This document shows, piece by piece, positions 22,355-30,635 of a stretch of DNA of 33,897 nucleotides; within the stretch, counting starts at the first letter, position 1, and each line of letters starts with the position of its first letter. This DNA is from CAZXCG01 sp964639205 (lineage in GTDB: Bacteria; Bacillota; Clostridia; Oscillospirales; Acutalibacteraceae): positions 1 through 33,897 of the forward strand of contig CAZXCG010000016.1 in NCBI GenBank assembly GCA_964639205.1. The letters run 5' to 3'. A model generated the notes under the pieces. That model was not told the origin of the DNA and searched no databases. It worked only from the letters and a program-made list of their open reading frames with translations. Position numbers and translations under genes: made by a program.

Positions 22355-22870
22355 ATGGTTCATGTTTATTACGGCGACGGCAAGGGAAAAACCACGGCGG
22401 CGGTGGGGTTGGCCGTCCGCTGTGCCGGACGCGGGCAGAAGGTTGTGTTCGTCCAGTTCCTGAAAAGCAGCAATTCCGGCGAAAGAAATATTCTTGCCCA
22501 GCTGCCTAATATAACTCTAACCCACTGTCCCGAAAAGCAGCCCTTTACTTTTGAGATGACTGAGCTTCAGCGTGCGGTTACAGCACGGGATACGCGGGCG
22601 CTTTTTGACAGCGCCACCGCGCTTGCGCTTACCGAAAGATACAATCTTATCGTGCTGGACGAAATTTTCAGTGCGGTAAACGAAAAAATGCTTCCGGAAA
22701 GCGAGCTTTATTCCTTTCTTGAGGACGCGCCGGAAACGCTGGAAATTGTTCTGACCGGTCACAATCCGTCCGAGCGTATTCTTGAGCTTGCCGATTATAT
22801 TTCCGAAATAAAAAATATAAAACACCCTTACGAAAAGGGTGTTCCGGCACGCTTGGGAATTGAAATGTAG
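22355..22870 (+). CDS. cobO: Cob(I)yrinic acid a,c-diamide adenosyltransferase-like protein (CobO/BtuR family)
   Basis: A 171-residue P-loop protein. YYGDGKGKTTAAVGLAVR (Walker A at about residues 7-14) and LIVLDEIFSAVN (Walker B) with VVFVQFLKSS are the BtuR/CobO signatures. The family transfers the adenosyl group of ATP to Co(I) corrinoids. The C-terminal ISEIKNIKHPYEKGVPARLGIE is also standard. No other corrinoid synthesis or uptake gene and no cobalamin riboswitch are visible, so it probably acts in salvage or in adenosylating imported B12. Start ATG 22355 with GGAGGT upstream. It lies 110 bases after the HAD gene and ends at a bidirectional terminator. Confidence 0.88.
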   Translation: MVHVYYGDGKGKTTAAVGLAVRCAGRGQKVVFVQFLKSSNSGERNILAQLPNITLTHCPEKQPFTFEMTELQRAVTARDTRALFDSATALALTERYNLIVLDEIFSAVNEKMLPESELYSFLEDAPETLEIVLTGHNPSERILELADYISEIKNIKHPYEKGVPARLGIEM

Positions 22871-22890
22871 GCGGCGGGAAATTTTAAAGC

Positions 22891-22926
22891 TAAAAACCGG
22901 CTTCTAAAAGAGACAGAAGCCGGTTT
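22891..22926. terminator. Bidirectional terminator between cobO and the glycosylase gene
   Basis: A perfect 12-bp stem, AAACCGGCTTCT (22894-22905) with AGAAGCCGGTTT (22915-22926). The T-rich tail is better on the minus strand. Confidence 0.82.
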
Positions 22927-22938
22927 ACTTGCGTCAGG

Positions 22939-23514
22939 TCAGCTTTGAGCGTTTAAATTCAGCTCCTCAAGCTTGTCGCGAAGCTTTAAAAAGTCATCGA
23001 AGGCCTCGGGCTTTTTGCGCGGGTCGCGAAGCAGTGCGGCAGGATGGAGCATAGGCATCATCAGAATACCGCTTTTTTCAAAGAACACGCCGTGCTCTTT
23101 TGTTATTTTAATATCGCTTTTAATAAGTCTTGCGGCGGCAATTCTGCCTAAGCATACTATTATTTTCGGGCGAATAAGCCTTACCTGGGCGCGCAGCCAG
23201 TCAAGGCACCTGTCCTGCTCGTCGGGCAGGGGATCGCGGTTTTGCGGCGGGCGGCATTTTACCGTATTTGCTATATATATGTTGGTTTTGCGGTCAAGGT
23301 CTACGGCGGCAAGCATTTTGTCAAGAAGCTGTCCGGCTCTCCCTACAAACGGTTCGCCCCGGAGATCCTCGTTTTCGCCGGGACCTTCTCCCACAAACAT
23401 TATGTCCGCGTGCTCGTTGCCTACTCCGAAAACCACGTTTGTGCGCGTTTCGCAAAGGCTGCATTTTCTGCACTGCATACAGTCGCGCCGAAGTTTTGCA
23501 AAATCGGTGTACAT
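22939..23514 (-). CDS. Uracil-DNA glycosylase, family 4 (Fe-S type)
   Basis: A 191-residue enzyme that removes uracil from DNA. An N-terminal Cys cluster (C12-x2-C15, with C18 and C21) and the later NTVKCRPPQNRDP and DRCLDWL cysteines fit the 4Fe-4S ligands of family 4. Motif 1 is GEGPGENEDLRGEPFVGRAGQLL and motif 2 is MLHPAALLR. Start ATG 23514 has AGGAG about nine bases upstream. It is divergent from pduL, sharing a ~95-base promoter region, and ends at the shared terminator with cobO. Length is typical for the family (about 190-200). Confidence 0.93.
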   Translation of the reverse strand: MYTDFAKLRRDCMQCRKCSLCETRTNVVFGVGNEHADIMFVGEGPGENEDLRGEPFVGRAGQLLDKMLAAVDLDRKTNIYIANTVKCRPPQNRDPLPDEQDRCLDWLRAQVRLIRPKIIVCLGRIAAARLIKSDIKITKEHGVFFEKSGILMMPMLHPAALLRDPRKKPEAFDDFLKLRDKLEELNLNAQS

Positions 23515-23543
23515 ATTTGTTTTCTCCTATTTTGTTTTAGCTG

Positions 23544-23572
23544 TTGAAATTTAAGCTTTTTTGGTGTAGAAT
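23544..23572 (+). promoter_or_regulatory. Promoter of pduL
   Basis: TTGAAA (23544-23549), 17 bases, then TAGAAT (23567-23572) with a TG at 23565-23566 (extended -10). Confidence 0.7.
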
Positions 23573-23608
23573 ATAGTCAATAAATTAAATTGATTGGTGG
23601 TAAACAAA

Positions 23609-24178
23609 ATGAAAATAATGGTTGAAACTTCCGCGCGGCATGTGCATCTTTCTCAGGAGCATCTTGAAGCGCTGTTCGGCAAGGGCTATGTTCTTACAAA
23701 CAAAAAGGATCTTTCGCAGCCCGGCCAGTTTGCATGCGCCGAAAAAGTAACCGTTACGGGTCCTAAAGGCTCGATGGCTATGTCAATTTTGGGCCCCGTA
23801 CGCAGCGCGACGCAGGTCGAGGTTGCGCTCACAGACGCAAGAAAACTCGGCATTGCCGCACCTGTCCGCGAAAGCGGAGACATTGCGGGTTCGGGAGCCT
23901 GTAAGCTTTCCGGTCCAAACGGCGAAATTGAGCTTGACTGCGGAGTTATTGCCGCAAAACGGCACATACACCTTACCCCCGATTCTGCGGCGGAGTACGG
24001 TCTTAAGGACAAGCAAACGGTAAGCGTCAGGGTCGGCGTCGGCACGGGCAGAGAAACCGTATTCGGCGATGTTGTGGTAAGAGTGAGCAAAAGCTACGCT
24101 CCCGCCATGCATATAGATACCGACGAATCAAACGCCGCAGGTCTTAACGGAACCGTAGACGGCGAGATTATAGCTTGA
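23609..24178 (+). CDS. pduL: PduL-type phosphate acyltransferase
   Basis: A 189-residue phosphotransacylase that exchanges acyl-CoA and acyl-phosphate. It has two beta-barrel halves, each with a zinc-binding histidine cluster: SARHVHLSQEHLEALFG (N-terminal), AKRHIHLTPDSAAEYGL (centre) and MHIDTDESNAAGL near the end. It lacks the N-terminal encapsulation peptide of microcompartment PduL, and no shell genes are near, so it is probably a cytosolic, Pta-replacing enzyme making acetyl-phosphate for ATP formation by acetate kinase. The start is ATG 23609 with GGTGG about eight bases before; TTG 23594 precedes that site and is rejected. A GC-rich hairpin follows the stop. Confidence 0.92.
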   Translation: MKIMVETSARHVHLSQEHLEALFGKGYVLTNKKDLSQPGQFACAEKVTVTGPKGSMAMSILGPVRSATQVEVALTDARKLGIAAPVRESGDIAGSGACKLSGPNGEIELDCGVIAAKRHIHLTPDSAAEYGLKDKQTVSVRVGVGTGRETVFGDVVVRVSKSYAPAMHIDTDESNAAGLNGTVDGEIIA

Positions 24179-24205
24179 GCGTACATACCTCGCGCTACGC
24201 CCGGG

Positions 24206-24228
24206 GCGGCGGGCTTCGCCGCGCTTTT
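24206..24228 (+). terminator. Terminator after pduL
   Basis: GCGGCG (24206-24211) pairs with CGCCGC (24217-24222) and is followed by GC and four T; moderate strength. Confidence 0.6.
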
Positions 24229-24272
24229 GCTCCGGTTTAAAAGCGGATATGTCTGCAATAAATGCCGGTCTG

Positions 24273-24359
24273 TTGGCAAGCGCCGTTTAAGCCTGATACT
24301 TAAAGAACTGTAAAAATACGGTTCAAAATTCTCCTCTGCAAAAGCAGGGGAGTTTTTTT
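24273..24359 (+). ncRNA. Possible small RNA: promoter, hairpin and strong terminator in the pduL-metE gap
   Basis: TTGGCA (24273-24278) and GATACT (24295-24300), 16 bases apart, could start a transcript near 24306. The region then has an eight-bp hairpin, GAACTGTA (24305-24312) with TACGGTTC (24317-24324), closed by an AAAA loop, and a strong terminator, CTCCTCTGC (24331-24339) with GCAGGGGAG (24344-24352), plus seven T. With no gene between the first pduL hairpin and this terminator, a ~55-nt RNA is possible. The alternative is that it is simply a second pduL terminator; the terminator itself is certain, the RNA is not. Confidence 0.35.
24331..24359 (+). terminator. Strong intrinsic terminator upstream of metE
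   Basis: A nine-bp stem (one T-G wobble) with an AAAA loop, followed by seven T (24353-24359). Confidence 0.9.
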
Positions 24360-24487
24360 ATTAACATTTTATCATTTATGCGGCGAACAGTCAACCTCCG
24401 CGACAGCGGAGAACAGGTCAAGGGGCATAGCTTTTGACTATTTTAATACATAAAAAATAAATATTTCCCTATAGCCGACTTATGACT

Positions 24488-24493
24488 TATAAT
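24488..24493 (+). promoter_or_regulatory. -10 element of metE with a CTAT-type dyad
   Basis: A perfect TATAAT lies 41 bases before the metE start, but the -35 position (TTTCCC, 24465-24470) is poor, as in activator-dependent promoters. CTATAG (24470-24475) and ATAATAG (24489-24495) form an imperfect dyad across the promoter. A LysR-type activator could bind there. No S-box, T-box or cobalamin riboswitch is present. Confidence 0.5.
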
Positions 24494-24534
24494 AGTTTGC
24501 AGTCAAAACAGATTTAAAATCGGAGGGAATAAAA

Positions 24535-26817
24535 ATGAAAACATCGGTTATAGGTTATCCGAGGGTCGGAGCTTTAAGGGAGTTAAAGTTTGCAACCGAA
24601 AAATACTTCAGAAACGAAATTACGGCGGCGGAGCTGGAAAAAAGCGCCGAAGAGATCAGAAAAGGCAATTGGCTTGCTCAGGCGGAAAGCGGAATAGACT
24701 ATATTCCGAGCAACGATTTTTCCTTTTATGATACAGTTCTTGATACCGCCGTAATGCTCAACATTATTCCCGCGCGCTATAAAGAGCTGAAGCTTTCTCC
24801 GCTTGACACATACTTTGCTATGGCAAGAGGCTATCAGGGAAAAAACGGCGACGTGAAGGCACTGGCCATGAAAAAATGGTTTAACACAAATTACCATTAC
24901 ATGACGCCCGAAATTGCCGACGACACGCAGGTGCGGCTTAATTCTTCAAAGCCGTTCGGCGAATATGCCGAAGCAAAGGAGCTCGGCGTCAACACAAAAC
25001 CCGTTATTACGGGTCCGTTTACCATTTTAAGGCTTGTTCGGTTCACCGGCAGGAAAAAGGCCGGGGACTTTGCCTTAGAAATTGCCGGGGTTTACCGTGA
25101 AATACTTGCAAAGCTTGACTGTATGGGTGCAGAGTGGGTGCAGCTTGACGAACCGTATCTTGTATATGATCTTTCCGAGGAGGATATTTCCCTTTTCAAA
25201 AAGCTTTACACCGAAATTTTAAAATCGAAGGGAAATCTGAAAATCCTTCTGCAAACATATTTCGGGGATATATGCGATTGCTACAAAGAAGCGCTCGGTC
25301 TGGATTTTGACGGTATAGGAATTGATTTTACGGAAGGCAAAAAATCTCTTGAGCTTGTAAAGGAAAACGGCTTCCCCTCGGATAAAGTCCTTTTTGCCGG
25401 GCTTATAAACGGGAAAAACATCTGGAAAAACAATTACGCAAAAACCGCCGGAGTTATAACGCAGCTTCGGGAATATACCGAAAACATCGTTTTAAGTACC
25501 TCCTGTTCGCTGCTGCACGTACCGTATACGCTAAAAAACGAAACAAAGCTTTCCGAATGCTGCAAGGAGCATTTTGCCTTTGCAGCCGAGAAGCTTGGGG
25601 AAATGTCGGAGCTTAAGAAAATCCTTGAGACGCCTTCCCCGCTTGAAACCGAAGAGTATGCGGCTAATAAAAAGCTTTTCGAGCAAGGCAGAGACTGCGC
25701 AAACCCCGAAGCTGCAAAGCGCGTCGCCGAAATTAAGGACTCTGATTTTGTCAGACTGCCCGAATTTGCAAAGCGTGAAGAGATTCAGAAAAACGAGTTT
25801 AAGCTGCCGCTGTTCCCGACCACTACTATAGGTTCTTTCCCGCAAACCTCCGATGTAAAGGCAAACCGCACCGCATTCCGCAAGGGTGAAAAAACCGAGG
25901 AGCAATACCGCAATTTCAACAGGGAGAAAATAAAACAGTGCATTGCACTGCAGGAGGAAATAGGGCTTGACGTTCTGGTACACGGCGAATACGAAAGAAA
26001 CGATATGGTCGAGTATTTCGGCGAGTGCCTTGACGGCTTTCTTTTTACGGAAAAAGCCTGGGTACAGTCCTACGGCACACGCTGTGTAAAGCCGCCGATA
26101 GTATGGGGTGGTATTTCCCGGCAAAAGCCCATAACCGTGGAATGGTCGGTATATGCGCAAAGCCTCACAAATAAGCCTGTTAAGGGTATGCTGACCGGTC
26201 CGATTACAATTTTGAACTGGTCGTTCCCAAGAGAGGATATTTCCCTTAAGGAATGCGCATTTCAGATTGCGCTTGCCATTCGGGATGAGGTTCTTGATTT
26301 GGAGAGCAACGGTATAAGGATTATTCAAGTGGACGAAGCCGCCCTGCGTGAAAAGCTGCCGCTGAGAAAATCGGATTGGGAAACAGACTATTTAAGCTGG
26401 GCTGTTCCCGCCTTCAGATTGGTACACAGCGCGGTTAAAGCTCAGACTCAGATCCACACCCATATGTGTTACAGCGAATTTACCGATATTATTTCGGCGA
26501 TTGATAACATGGACGCCGACGTTATCACCTTTGAGGCTTCGCGCTCCGATCTGATGATTCTTGACTCATTGAAAGAAAATAATTTTAAAACCGAGGTAGG
26601 TCCGGGCGTTTATGATATTCATTCACCGCGGATTCCATCTGTAGAAGAAATTACCGGCGAGCTTAAAAGGATGCTTGAAAAAATTCCCGCCGAAAAGCTT
26701 TGGGTGAATCCCGATTGCGGATTGAAGACAAGGGGAGATGCCGAAACGAAGCCGAGCCTTGTCAACATGGTAAAGGCGGCAAAAAATCTAAGGGACGAGC
26801 GCCGCCGCGATTCTTAA
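24535..26817 (+). CDS. metE: 5-methyltetrahydropteroyltriglutamate--homocysteine methyltransferase (cobalamin-independent)
   Basis: A 760-residue MetE with both barrels. The N-terminal half begins SVIGYPRVGALRELKFATEKY. The catalytic C-terminal half begins near LPLFPTTTIGSFPQT and holds the zinc ligands H643 and C645 (THMCYSEF), E667 (TFEASRSD) and C728 (NPDCGLKTR), plus the folate/homocysteine-binding QVDEAALRE. It makes methionine using methyl-THF polyglutamate without B12. Start ATG 24535 has CGGAGGG about nine bases upstream. It converges with a LysR regulator whose stop is 15 bases away, and it is preceded by a weak -35 promoter that suggests activator control. Full length, no defects seen. 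Confidence 0.97.
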   Translation: MKTSVIGYPRVGALRELKFATEKYFRNEITAAELEKSAEEIRKGNWLAQAESGIDYIPSNDFSFYDTVLDTAVMLNIIPARYKELKLSPLDTYFAMARGYQGKNGDVKALAMKKWFNTNYHYMTPEIADDTQVRLNSSKPFGEYAEAKELGVNTKPVITGPFTILRLVRFTGRKKAGDFALEIAGVYREILAKLDCMGAEWVQLDEPYLVYDLSEEDISLFKKLYTEILKSKGNLKILLQTYFGDICDCYKEALGLDFDGIGIDFTEGKKSLELVKENGFPSDKVLFAGLINGKNIWKNNYAKTAGVITQLREYTENIVLSTSCSLLHVPYTLKNETKLSECCKEHFAFAAEKLGEMSELKKILETPSPLETEEYAANKKLFEQGRDCANPEAAKRVAEIKDSDFVRLPEFAKREEIQKNEFKLPLFPTTTIGSFPQTSDVKANRTAFRKGEKTEEQYRNFNREKIKQCIALQEEIGLDVLVHGEYERNDMVEYFGECLDGFLFTEKAWVQSYGTRCVKPPIVWGGISRQKPITVEWSVYAQSLTNKPVKGMLTGPITILNWSFPREDISLKECAFQIALAIRDEVLDLESNGIRIIQVDEAALREKLPLRKSDWETDYLSWAVPAFRLVHSAVKAQTQIHTHMCYSEFTDIISAIDNMDADVITFEASRSDLMILDSLKENNFKTEVGPGVYDIHSPRIPSVEEITGELKRMLEKIPAEKLWVNPDCGLKTRGDAETKPSLVNMVKAAKNLRDERRRDS

Positions 26818-26831
26818 AACAAAACCGACCG

Positions 26832-27752
26832 TTACACGGGCGCAAAGCCGCTTTCGGTTATCAGATGCTTAAGCTCGTCCACATAACGTGCGGCAGCAGC
26901 GCTTAGGGGCAGTTTTTCGCTAAAAATGTATCCTATGCGCATACGCTCGCGGGTTTTCAGTTTGACCGAAACTATATTGTCACCGTTTAAGCTGCTGTTT
27001 AAAAGTCCGGTGCATACCGTGTAGCCGTTCAAGCCTATAAGCAGATTGAAAAGTGTTGCGCGGTCGCTTACGTGAACGGTTTTTTTGTGCGGCTCCGTGC
27101 TTAATATCTCCTCAGAGAAGTAGAACGAATTGTAAGCGCCCTGTTCAAAAGCCAAAAAAGGATAGTCCTCCAAATCTTTCAAAGAAAGCTCTTCGGCTTT
27201 TGCCAAAGGGTGCGAGGAGCTTATAAACACGTGAGGGTCGGCGTCGAACAGGGGTACGAAGGTCAGGCGCTGCTCCTTTATAAGCTTTTTAATTACCTTT
27301 TCGTTGAAGTCGCTCAGGTACAAAACGCCTATTTCACTGCGGGAGCCGGCAACGTCGCTGATAATTTCATATGTTCTTGTTTCACGCAGCGTAAACTCGT
27401 ACTCGTCGGCGTCAAGCGCGGAAATCAGCCTGACAAACGCATCCACCGCGAAGGAATAGTGCTGCGTTGAGACGGAACACAGTCTTTTCGGCGGTTTCCG
27501 GTTTAAATAACGGCTTTCAAGCAGCTCGCTCTGTTCAACAATCTGGCGCGCATAGGAAAGGAACTCCGCTCCGTCCGCGCTTAAAGAAATACCCCTTGGC
27601 GTGCGGTGGAAAATTTCAATGCCGAATTCCGCCTCCACCTCTTTTACCGCGGAGGAAAGGCTCGGCTGTGAAATATAAAGCTGCCGCGCCGCCTCGGTAA
27701 TTGAAGAGCATTCCGCAATTTTGGCTATGTATTTCAGCTGTTGAATTGTCAT
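26832..27752 (-). CDS. LysR family transcriptional regulator
   Basis: A 306-residue LTTR. The N-terminal winged HTH spans residues 1-60 (MTIQQLKYIAKIAECSSITEAARQLYISQPSLSSAVKEVE). A helical linker follows, then a two-lobed periplasmic-binding-type effector domain (about 90-300), with the PLFDADPHVFISSSHPLAK segment typical of the hinge region. It is convergent with metE. In other Firmicutes, MetR/MtaR/CmbR-type LysR proteins activate metE and sulfur amino acid genes, so control of metE is a reasonable inference, but the site is not proven. The start ATG 27752 has AGGA about 11 bases upstream. No partner gene is on its strand; the next minus-strand gene is separated by a terminator. Confidence 0.9.
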   Translation of the reverse strand: MTIQQLKYIAKIAECSSITEAARQLYISQPSLSSAVKEVEAEFGIEIFHRTPRGISLSADGAEFLSYARQIVEQSELLESRYLNRKPPKRLCSVSTQHYSFAVDAFVRLISALDADEYEFTLRETRTYEIISDVAGSRSEIGVLYLSDFNEKVIKKLIKEQRLTFVPLFDADPHVFISSSHPLAKAEELSLKDLEDYPFLAFEQGAYNSFYFSEEILSTEPHKKTVHVSDRATLFNLLIGLNGYTVCTGLLNSSLNGDNIVSVKLKTRERMRIGYIFSEKLPLSAAAARYVDELKHLITESGFAPV

Positions 27753-27902
27753 TTAATCATCTTCCTGTTTGTAAAATCGGAGCTGTGTCCCGTAAAGCCC
27801 GCCTTGAACGGAGCTTGCCGCATATTGCAGCGTGCGCGCAGCGGCGGCAAAAATAAAATCGTTTGAACGGTGAGCAAGGCGTTAGCGCTTACGGTGCATT
27901 CC

Positions 27903-27937
27903 AAAAAGACGGCAGTTTTATGAACCGCCGTCTTTTT
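27903..27937 (-). terminator. Terminator of the EF-G-like gene
   Basis: AAAAAGACGGC (27903-27913) pairs with GCCGTCTTTTT (27927-27937), giving a T tract in either direction. It lies between the EF-G-like stop and the LysR start. Confidence 0.85.
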
Positions 27938-27960
27938 GTTGTCTATTAAAATCCTGTTTT

Positions 27961-30036
27961 TTATTCGCCGAAAGCCAATTTGGCGTTTTCGATTATTTTT
28001 TGAGAAATATTGGCGGGCGCTTCTTCATAGCGTACAAAGGAAAAAGTAAACGAACCCCTGCCCTGAGTTACCTGGCGGATATATGTTGAAAAATCATGCA
28101 TTTCGGCGGACGGCACCTCGGCCTGTATAATCTGTTCGTGTGCCTTGCCGGGCTCCATACCCAGCACACGTCCGCGTCTCTTGTTGATTTCGCCCATTAC
28201 ATCGCCCATATTGCTGTCCGGGACGCTTGCGCGCAGCTCGCCTATGGGCTCGAGCAAAACGGGGTTTGCCTGCGGCATACCGTTTTTATACGCTATGGCG
28301 GCAGCGGTTTTAAACGCCATTTCGGAGGAATCTACCGGATGATATGAGCCGTCGTACAGAGTGGCCTTCAGACCTACTACCGGATAACCCGCAAGAGGTC
28401 CCTTAGCGATTGAGTCGCGCAGACCTTTTTCAACGGCGGGGAAATAACTCTTTGGCACCGATCCGCCCACAACACGCTCGCAGAATTCCAGCCCTTCGCT
28501 GTCGCAGGGCTCAAACTCGATCCACACGTCGCCGAACTGTCCGTGACCGCCCGATTGCTTTTTGTGCCTGCCCTGAACCTGAACCTTTTTGCGTATGGTT
28601 TCGCGGTAAGCTACTTTCGGTTCTCTGAGCTCAACGTCTACGTTGAACTTGTTTTTAAGCTTGGAAACAACAACGTCCAAATGCTGTTCGCCCATACCGC
28701 TTATTATCATTTCGTGGGTTTCGTTATTTGTCCGGAAGTTTATTGTCGGATCTTCCTCGCAAAGCCTCGAAAGACCCTGAGCGACCTTGTCTTCCTCGCC
28801 CTTTGTTTTGGGGTAAATCGCCATAGAATAGGTGGGGTTCGGATAATCTATGCCCTTAAGAGTAACCTTGCGCAGCGGCGAACAGAGCGTATCGCCGGTA
28901 ATAACGTTTGAAAGCTTGGCAACCGCGCCGATGTCGCCGGCTACTATCGCCGGAGTGTCTTCCTGCCTTTTGCCGCGTACGGTAAGCGTTTTGCCTATGC
29001 GCTCGGTATTGCCGGTGCGCATATTTATAAGAGGAGTATCCTGCGCAATCTTGCCCGAAACAACTTTAAAATACGACAGCTTTCCTATAAACGGATCGGC
29101 GACCGTTTTGAAAACTACAGCCGCCGCGCCGGCGTTTTCGTTTACGGAAAGCTTAACGGGATCTCCGTTGGGGTCAACGCCTGTTTCACCGCCCTTGTCG
29201 GCGGCGGTCGGAGCAAGCCACACAAGAGAGTCAAGAAGCTGATTTATTCCGAAAGTGTTTTGCGCGTCTCCGCAGAATACGGGGCAAATCGTGCCGTCGC
29301 GCACGCCCTGACTTACGCCGAGCACAATCTCCTCGGGCGTAAATTCTTCTCCCATAATGAATTTATCCAGCAGCTCCTCGCTTGTTTCGGCAACCGCCTC
29401 TTTTATCGCAACGCGCAAGCCGTCAAGGCGATGATCGCCCATATCGGGGATTGCCGTCTCTGTCATATTACCTTTTTCATCGTAACGGTAAGCCTTGTAT
29501 TCAAAAAGATTGATGTATGTATTTGCCATCCCGTCCTCAATATACGGAACGACAACCGGGCATACCGAGGGTCCGAAGGTCGATTTCAGCGTTTCAAAAA
29601 CACGGTAGAATCTGGCGCTTTCGTCGCAAAGGCCGTTTACAAAGAACATTTTGGCAAGCCCGGCTTTTTCGGCAAGCGCAACCGCCTTTTCGGTGCCTAC
29701 GTCAACGCCGTATTTGCCGGAGACCACAATCAGCGCGCTGTCGGCGGCGCGCATGCCCTCGCACACACCGCCTTCAAAGTCAAAAAGACCGGGAGTATCG
29801 ATAATATTTATTTTTGAGGATTTCCATTCAATGGGAGCTACCGCCGTAAGTATAGAGGATTTCCTTTTTATTTCCTCGGCGTCGTAATCGAATACGGAGT
29901 TGCCGTCGTCAACCCTTCCGAGTCTGTCGTTTGCCTTGGCAAGGTAGAGCATGGCCTCGGCAACCGAGGTTTTACCGGAACCGCTGTGCCCCGCAAGCGC
30001 GATATTCAGAATTTTTTTTGCGTCGTATTGTCTCAA
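27961..30036 (-). CDS. Elongation factor G-like translational GTPase (EF-G paralogue)
   Basis: A 691-residue EF-G-family protein with all five domains: the G domain, domain II (GDIGAVAKLSNV), domain III (ISGMGEQHLDVVVSKL), domain IV (GGHGQFGDVWIEFEP, a standard EF-G hallmark) and domain V (PIGELRASVPDSNMGDVMGEINKRRGRVLG). The G domain is altered: P-loop GHSGSGKT (16-23) in place of AHIDAGKT, RKSSI for the RGITI switch I motif, and NGLCD (134-138) where NKxD should be, which loses the lysine and places Cys at the guanine-specifying Asp. A normal DTPG (80-83) remains. It is a second EF-G-type protein, not the str-operon fusA. Start TTG 30036, set by AAGGAG about nine bases upstream. Confidence 0.9.
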   Translation of the reverse strand: MRQYDAKKILNIALAGHSGSGKTSVAEAMLYLAKANDRLGRVDDGNSVFDYDAEEIKRKSSILTAVAPIEWKSSKINIIDTPGLFDFEGGVCEGMRAADSALIVVSGKYGVDVGTEKAVALAEKAGLAKMFFVNGLCDESARFYRVFETLKSTFGPSVCPVVVPYIEDGMANTYINLFEYKAYRYDEKGNMTETAIPDMGDHRLDGLRVAIKEAVAETSEELLDKFIMGEEFTPEEIVLGVSQGVRDGTICPVFCGDAQNTFGINQLLDSLVWLAPTAADKGGETGVDPNGDPVKLSVNENAGAAAVVFKTVADPFIGKLSYFKVVSGKIAQDTPLINMRTGNTERIGKTLTVRGKRQEDTPAIVAGDIGAVAKLSNVITGDTLCSPLRKVTLKGIDYPNPTYSMAIYPKTKGEEDKVAQGLSRLCEEDPTINFRTNNETHEMIISGMGEQHLDVVVSKLKNKFNVDVELREPKVAYRETIRKKVQVQGRHKKQSGGHGQFGDVWIEFEPCDSEGLEFCERVVGGSVPKSYFPAVEKGLRDSIAKGPLAGYPVVGLKATLYDGSYHPVDSSEMAFKTAAAIAYKNGMPQANPVLLEPIGELRASVPDSNMGDVMGEINKRRGRVLGMEPGKAHEQIIQAEVPSAEMHDFSTYIRQVTQGRGSFTFSFVRYEEAPANISQKIIENAKLAFGE

Positions 30037-30203
30037 TTTGCATCTCTCCTTAAAAGTTTATCATAAGCGTAAGCTGTTGCAATCTGTTTGCCGGCGTTCC
30101 CGTATCGGCGTCGGAGGATTCCGCTTTGAAGCGGAAAGTTTTATTCAAAAAAAGTCGTTTTTAAACGTCGTTTTTTACAATTACTTTCAAATACACACTT
30201 ACG

Positions 30204-30232
30204 ATTATAGCTTGTTTGTATAAAAAACACAA
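30204..30232 (-). promoter_or_regulatory. Promoter of the EF-G-like gene
   Basis: On the minus strand TTGTGT (30227-30232) and TATAAT (30204-30209) with a 17-base spacer. The leader contains TTCCGC...GCGGAA (30119-30136). The rest of 30037-30518 is A/T-rich, with no believable gene seen. Confidence 0.7.
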
Positions 30233-30481
30233 TAGCAATATATTAAAAAAATAAATTTTGTCTGTATGCACAAAAGGAAGAAACATTTTTATTTAAATTG
30301 TATAAAAATATTTTCTGTAGGAGAATATTAATTATTTCCCGAAGACTCGGAATAACGTGGCTTGCGCGTTTTGATTTTATGCCGGTAAACCGTTACGCCT
30401 CAGCTTGGCTTTTTATTATTCAGAACGGGCTGCATCTGTTTAAAACGTGATGGAGCAGCGGCAGAAATTTTTTGTTTTGAC

Positions 30482-30510
30482 TTTACAAAACGGCGCGTTT
30501 GTTGTATACT
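30482..30510 (+). promoter_or_regulatory. Promoter of the pan operon
   Basis: TTTACA (30482-30487), 17 bases, then TATACT (30505-30510), about 125 bases before the first pan gene. Confidence 0.78.
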
Positions 30511-30635
30511 GACTGCGGATGGTATTCTGTACGAAACCGTACCGTGTCACATATTTTATTCATACGCGCTTGTCGGCTTTAAAACCCGGAACGTTCCGCG
30601 TGCGGGATTTTACTTTGCTTCTGAGAGGTGAATTT

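Noticed and set aside
24361..24534. A SAM, T-box or cobalamin riboswitch upstream of metE
   Set aside because: None of the conserved cores is present; only a small CTCCGC/GCGGAG hairpin (24396-24411) is seen.
25531..26328. A 265-residue minus-strand frame inside metE
   Set aside because: Fully antisense to conserved metE coding sequence, with no start signal or family resemblance.
30240..30480. A small gene in the A/T-rich gap before the pan operon
   Set aside because: An AGGAG occurs at about 30321 but no in-frame start with a reasonable open frame follows; nothing else could be supported.
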